Below, in pieces: positions 59,297 to 64,000 of a stretch of DNA of 64,000 nucleotides. The position numbers and the translations under genes are program-made. The DNA is from Sycobia sp. Sy_11. Lineage: Eukaryota > Arthropoda > Insecta > Hymenoptera > Epichrysomallidae. Numbering within the stretch: position 1 is the stretch's first letter; the number at the start of each line of letters is the position of its first letter. A model generated the notes under the pieces. The model worked only from the letters and a program-made list of their open reading frames with translations, searched no databases and had not been told where the DNA came from. The stretch covers positions 62,001-126,000 of the forward strand of contig JACCIC010000002.1 of NCBI GenBank assembly GCA_018907035.1, given 5' to 3'.

Positions 59297-60853
59297 TGTA
59301 TAGAGATATGCTCATTGCTCAGAAGAGACCTCCCGTGGTTCCGATCGACTGTTTCAATATATGAAGAGCCAAGAGTCTTTTTCTTCATCTTCTTGGTATT
59401 ACACACTTGAGACAGAGAGTGAGAGGGTGGAGAGACACAGAGAGCTCGACGCGAAAGTTCGAATCTCTAATCCCCCGAGCCTTGATTGGTTTTATAATTT
59501 TCGAAATTATTCAAATGAAGTGCCATACGTCTTTATAGCGTCTAAAAATATTTCAACGATCCGTTTCGCAACACTCGGGACGATTGCAGTATTGATTCTC
59601 GACGCTGCCTCCACTCGAGATATCGAGAGAAACGTTAATATAACGAGTACAAGGTTACTATTTTTAGAATCTCCGCTCGCTAATCTTTCTCTAATCTTCT
59701 CCCCCCCCCCATCCACCCCCACCCAAAGCGATAATTATTACATTTACAGTTTAGTATCATGTTTGATAATTGAATTGTTCCATTTCGTAGCTCTAAAAAT
59801 TGGCGCCTCAAAGTTATTTTATTATATGCTGACGAGGCGTTTGAAGAAGCGCTACAATTGTTCGTCACAATTTCTATATTGTATATGATCGTAATAGCTT
59901 GGGCTCTGCCTCCTACTCATACCAGTTCGAGCGAACTATAGTACTCCCAAAGATCAATTGAGTGGAAAGATTAGCTTGTCGATTAAGTTACATTTGACTT
60001 AGAAACGAATGTAAAATAATCGTTTTGTTCACTTGTTCTGTATTAATAATTCCAATATTCTTGGTCGGTTCTAATAGTGACCACTAGATGGCGAGCCATA
60101 ATAACTATCTTACATTATTAATATCAAGCGCTTATGTGAATTGAAAACTCCATCATTCAGGCTAAGATATTTATTACTTATACTCATATTACACTGAACA
60201 AATAAGTGCTTCATAATTCTGCACTTATCATCCATATAATTTCACTAATTTATACTATAGCCTTCGTGACTTCTAAAATGCCGAAATATACACTAATTTA
60301 ACACGAAAGAATTAGAACATCTCCTCACATAAGGGAAACAAATGTGAACTTTGTATAGGTGGACGGTTCGATTCCGGCGGGTACAGATTTATAATGAATA
60401 GTTTTCAACACATCCTGCCTCGGTCCTATAATAAACTGATCTATATATGATAAATCCTCGCGGGATCAGGCGTGCCTCGAGTCCCCATCCAATCGAGAAA
60501 CGGCGACAGTGTGACGAAAATGATTTTCTGAATTATCCCCGACACCTGTCCGTATACCGCAAATTAAAATCTAACTCTGGCTCTCGCATGTATATATAAC
60601 GGGTATATATAAGTTTATCATAAATCACCGAGACGCGGGGAAAAACTGAAGGTACATAATATATTCGTTGCTTCAAAAGCGATAGGCCGACAGGTATGAT
60701 ACATATATATATATATACGTATAGACACTAGTGCGGCCTGTCCTTGGTCGAGGGTTCTCTATCTCTCTTTCTCTGTCGGCCGTGTGGCCTTGACTCTTAA
60801 CCACCTATCTCGAAGTCTGCGCAAAAAGCCGCAGGATCACACGTTGACCCCTA

Positions 60854-60855
<2 letters not shown>
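59295..60855. other. Unique sequence, no gene assigned
   Basis: Includes a 175-codon + strand frame (59361-59888) that is not made of simple repeats, but has no recognisable domain and runs through a C-run at 59699-59710. 59890-60600 is AT-rich unique DNA, with a box-B-like GGTTCGATTCC at 60365. I do not call a gene. Confidence 0.45.

Positions 60856-60895
<40 letters not shown>
60856..60895. repeat. (AT)n microsatellite
   Basis: About 40 bp. Confidence 0.96.
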
Positions 60896-60901
<6 letters not shown>

Positions 60902-60941
60902 GACCATGTCGAGAGCCTCTCTCTCCCCCCTTTGTCTCTTG

Positions 60942-60973
60942 CTCTCTCTCTCACTCTCTCTCTCTCTCTCTCT
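60942..60973. repeat. (CT)n microsatellite
   Basis: About 32 bp with one A interruption. Confidence 0.94.
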
Positions 60974-62433
60974 TGCATGTTTTGCGTAGAAACGCGAACG
61001 TGAAAAGCTGGAATTTTCTGTCCGCTGGATCCTCCCTCTCGTCTAAGCTCTTTATTATCATATCTGTTCCTTACAATAGGAGAAGACGCGCAGTATCGAG
61101 ATTTCCAATTCCAGACGAAAATGGGATAAAGTGCTGAATGTCGATGTCCCGATTGAGGAGTGAAATTCTTTGCTCCGTAATTTTTTGACATTAAGTTTAA
61201 TATATAACCATAGAAGCGAATTTCATGAATATTTTTCGGATGATAAAATTTATCTTTATTACATGTCTATATATATATAATACCGAAAAGTGAACGCATA
61301 TAGTTGTTGAATTAAATGTGCAAATGTAAATAAGTAAAAAGAAGCAAAACAATTAATTAATAAGTATTTTTATGCAATGAATTTTTATCAATTCGATCGT
61401 TTTATGACTTTCAAAAATACATAATAAATTCGTTAGATTTACCAATTAATTGAAAGATGTACGTGAATAGAAATATAATTTGACTTTTTAAGATATTTGT
61501 TATACAAAATGTTTAAAATAATTTCCTTTTTTTATAACAACAAAATGATAATATTGTATTAAATCGAAAGAAGCTTTAATATGAGTAATGATTATTGTAT
61601 GTTTATAAATCATTTCTTGAAAGTGATGTCAAATATTCTTGATCCTCGTTAAAAAATCGTTATTTTCTTCAAGATGTTTATATAAAAAAGTAGCAGAATA
61701 TAATCTGTAATGTATTGGACAATGAAATCAATTAATCCGTCTTTCTTACCAAGATTTTTCTTATCAATACGCGTCTAGCTCTAAAAGATAAGAATTTTGT
61801 TCCGGCAGTCTTCGTCACTGAGTAATTTTATATTATCATCACTTTTTCATCAATACCGATTTATTCGTTGTATCCCCGCCACAAATGAGATCCGCTCCCA
61901 ATATCATCAAACCCCCATAATCCACATGTATATTATTAGAAGCCGCCAGCATTTGTTACACAGTAACCCCCCCCCCTTCCCCACAAATTCCCTTGCGTCA
62001 CCTTAATCCCGCGTTTCAGCCCGCATTAAGTAAGCGCGGAGCGCCCCATATCTCTATCTATCTCTCACTCTCTCTCTCTCTCTCTCTCTTGTTCCCGTCC
62101 CATCGAAATAATACAATGGCACGCCTCCACGAACGCCCGCGGCCTTCGATAATGCAATAGAGGCCCCTGCGTCGCGGGCAATCGGGTGCATCATGCTGAA
62201 GTGGCCCGGGTTGGTGGGGAGGCGTTAAAAGACACGCGACGTTAACGCGTCGGCGAGATTACGGAAGTGGCGGAACAGGGTCGAGGGGGGGGGCGGAGCG
62301 CATCGGTAACATGTATTCGCGAGGGTATAAATTATGCGTTAGCGGTTGTTCGGGGGATATGTGGATGATTACGATTTATGATCCCCGCGGCGCCTCCTTG
62401 TGCGTTTGCGCAGAGCACCACCCTCAGGCATAC

Positions 62434-62435
<2 letters not shown>
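60974..62435. other. Mostly AT-rich unique sequence, no gene
   Basis: AT-rich at 61190-61800, C-run at 61967-61976, CT tract at 62063-62089 and G-run at 62285-62293. Nothing is recognised. Confidence 0.55.

Positions 62436-62478
<43 letters not shown>
62436..62478. repeat. (AT)n microsatellite
   Basis: About 43 bp. Confidence 0.96.
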
Positions 62479-62480
<2 letters not shown>

Positions 62481-64000
62481 CAAACGTTTTACATATATAC
62501 ACAGGGGTGTCGCAGGTGATCTGGTAGCTCTGATTCAACCAGACGTAGCTTGACCTAGTGTGTGAAAAACCGGGGATAGCAGACCATGGAAGACTTGTCG
62601 ATATCACACCTAATTATACTCAACTGTGAACTTCTAAACGGGCCCTATGACTTTTAATGCCTGTATTGTCATTAATATCGCGTGCCGAGAATTTCGAGGA
62701 AATTTTATACGAACTCTTACGACCGAGAGGCGAAAAATTTGATATTTTAGGACTTTAAAATGAAGGAAGGCCTTTTCTTATATATTCTTGCCACGAATAT
62801 TCCATTTTTAAAACAATTAGAACGTTAGGGGGCTCTCGTGTTCCCGAGTCGAACTTTCGGGATGGGGAGACGCAAATGTACCAGAGTCAGAAAAATGTCG
62901 ATACGATGCCTCCGTATACGTATATGTACCTAGATATATAAAATGCGTAACGCACGCGCTCCTCCGCGCATACAATACGAGGATATATAGTGCCTGGAGA
63001 GCGGCGATGAAGCGGTCGCGCTCGGGCCGCGAGGGCATGCGAGGAGCTAATAAACTACGTACACAGGGGGAAAGGTGATGGCGGCGGAGGGGGTGGGGGG
63101 CATGTTGATGGTTAGTTATACGCGAGGTCGATGGGGGGTGGGGTGGGAGAATGAAGACGTAACGCACGCGTAGAGGGTAGCGGCCAGAGCTGATGCTTGG
63201 GGGAGAAGTTTTTGTTGTCGTTGTTGTTGGTCGAGCATGCTCGGATGTCTGGAGGGTAACGAATTCGAGAGATCATACGATGCGTAGTCATAAGAAATTT
63301 CTCAAATCGGTCGTATTGTAAGATGTGTTTTTTATCGCGTGAGCGACAAGAATAAATGCAAAAATAGTCGCATTTTGTCAATAATTGTTTATTAGAGCGT
63401 GCTGATTTCTGACTGCCCAGGGTTCGTTCTTCGTTTCCAGTAATTAACGTACAGATCTTTGTTTTCTCTACACTTCTTAGCAAATCACATTTCCCATTAC
63501 GTAAAGAACATACGAGGGTGCCGATGGCTACTGAAATTTTTAATTTTCCGTTGCTCGCGATTTTATTCAACTGCAGTCCTGAAGAAGCGTAGAAAAAAAA
63601 ATGTTCGAGTGGAGAAACTTTTGTATAATAAAGAAAAAACTTTGTAAAACTCTAAAACCTTGCGCAAGCCATAATGAACGTATTCCGGTGTTAAGAAGTA
63701 CGGTAAAAATTAAAATAAACCGATGGAATTAAAGGTTTTACGCTTGACCAATAAAAGTTAAACGTGAGGTGTAAGGGAAACGAGAATATCAGAACAAAAA
63801 TAAAAGAAAGAAGTGAAAAAGAAAAGGGACTGCGAGCGATGAAATGGAAGCCGTAAAGGAACTCGGTCGAATATGGGCATAAGGAGATTATTATTATATT
63901 ATATATATATAGTTTGCAAGTGAGGGAGACAGAGAGCTGCAAAGAAACGCGCTTAACAAGAAGCATAAAAGATTGGAAATAATGAAGATAATACACAGTA
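62479..64000. other. Non-coding, no gene seen
   Basis: G-rich patches at 63080-63100 and 63131-63148, otherwise balanced then AT-rich. Small minus-strand frames at 62817-63570 and 63691-63996 are unrecognised. Confidence 0.5.

Noticed and set aside
60360..60390. GGTTCGATTCC box B at 60365-60375
   Set aside because: The flanking T stem has a mismatch, and no box A, anticodon arm or acceptor stem can be built upstream.

Overview
The window looks like animal, probably insect, nuclear DNA. It is dense in (AT)n, (GA)n and (CA)n microsatellites, has many short poly-G/poly-C runs and plentiful CpG, and shows no operon-like coding, no rRNA and no convincing tRNA. I call no protein-coding exon. The open frames are short, overlap on both strands, and mostly translate simple repeats (YIYIYI from AT, THTHTH or VCVCVC from CA, SLSLSL or ERERER from GA). 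A genome of the hymenopteran parasitoid type is a possible source, but nothing here proves a taxon.

The strongest signal is a pair of juxtaposed splice sites on the + strand, at 2450/2451 and 47771/47772. Each has a branch-point-like CTAAC or TTAAC, a pyrimidine tract and CAG directly followed by GTACGTATC. The 12 bases CAGGTACGTATC are identical at both. This is the architecture of recursive splice sites (ratchet points, zero-length exons) known from giant introns in Drosophila and vertebrates. Both are also followed, 64 and 62 nt downstream, by the same GGTAACGT. That could be the 5' splice site of a recursive-splicing exon. I infer that most or all of the window lies inside one very long intron of a gene transcribed left to right. 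The host gene cannot be named from this window.

Layout: GC-richer, microsatellite-rich stretches alternate with AT-rich stretches that hold few simple repeats (about 1.9-2.4, 3.3-4.7, 7.8-8.5, 13.2-13.8, 15.3-15.8, 20.4-21.1, 23.6-24.1, 25.7-26.1, 29.3-29.9, 31.8-32.5, 36.5-39.0, 41.2-42.7, 47.9-48.7, 50.0-50.7, 51.7-53.7 and 61.2-61.8 kb). Embedded in them are several degenerate repeats that simple-repeat masking would miss: a TTTGAAATC array at 13.4-13.7 kb, a TGTAAA-type motif cluster at 9.5-9.74 kb, a loose three-copy family at 20.6-21.0 kb, a 42-bp tandem duplication at 21.12-21.2 kb, and an old direct duplication at 37.86-38.1 and 38.78-39.04 kb. There are G-quadruplex-type clusters on the presumed sense strand and long alternating purine/pyrimidine tracts with Z-DNA potential.
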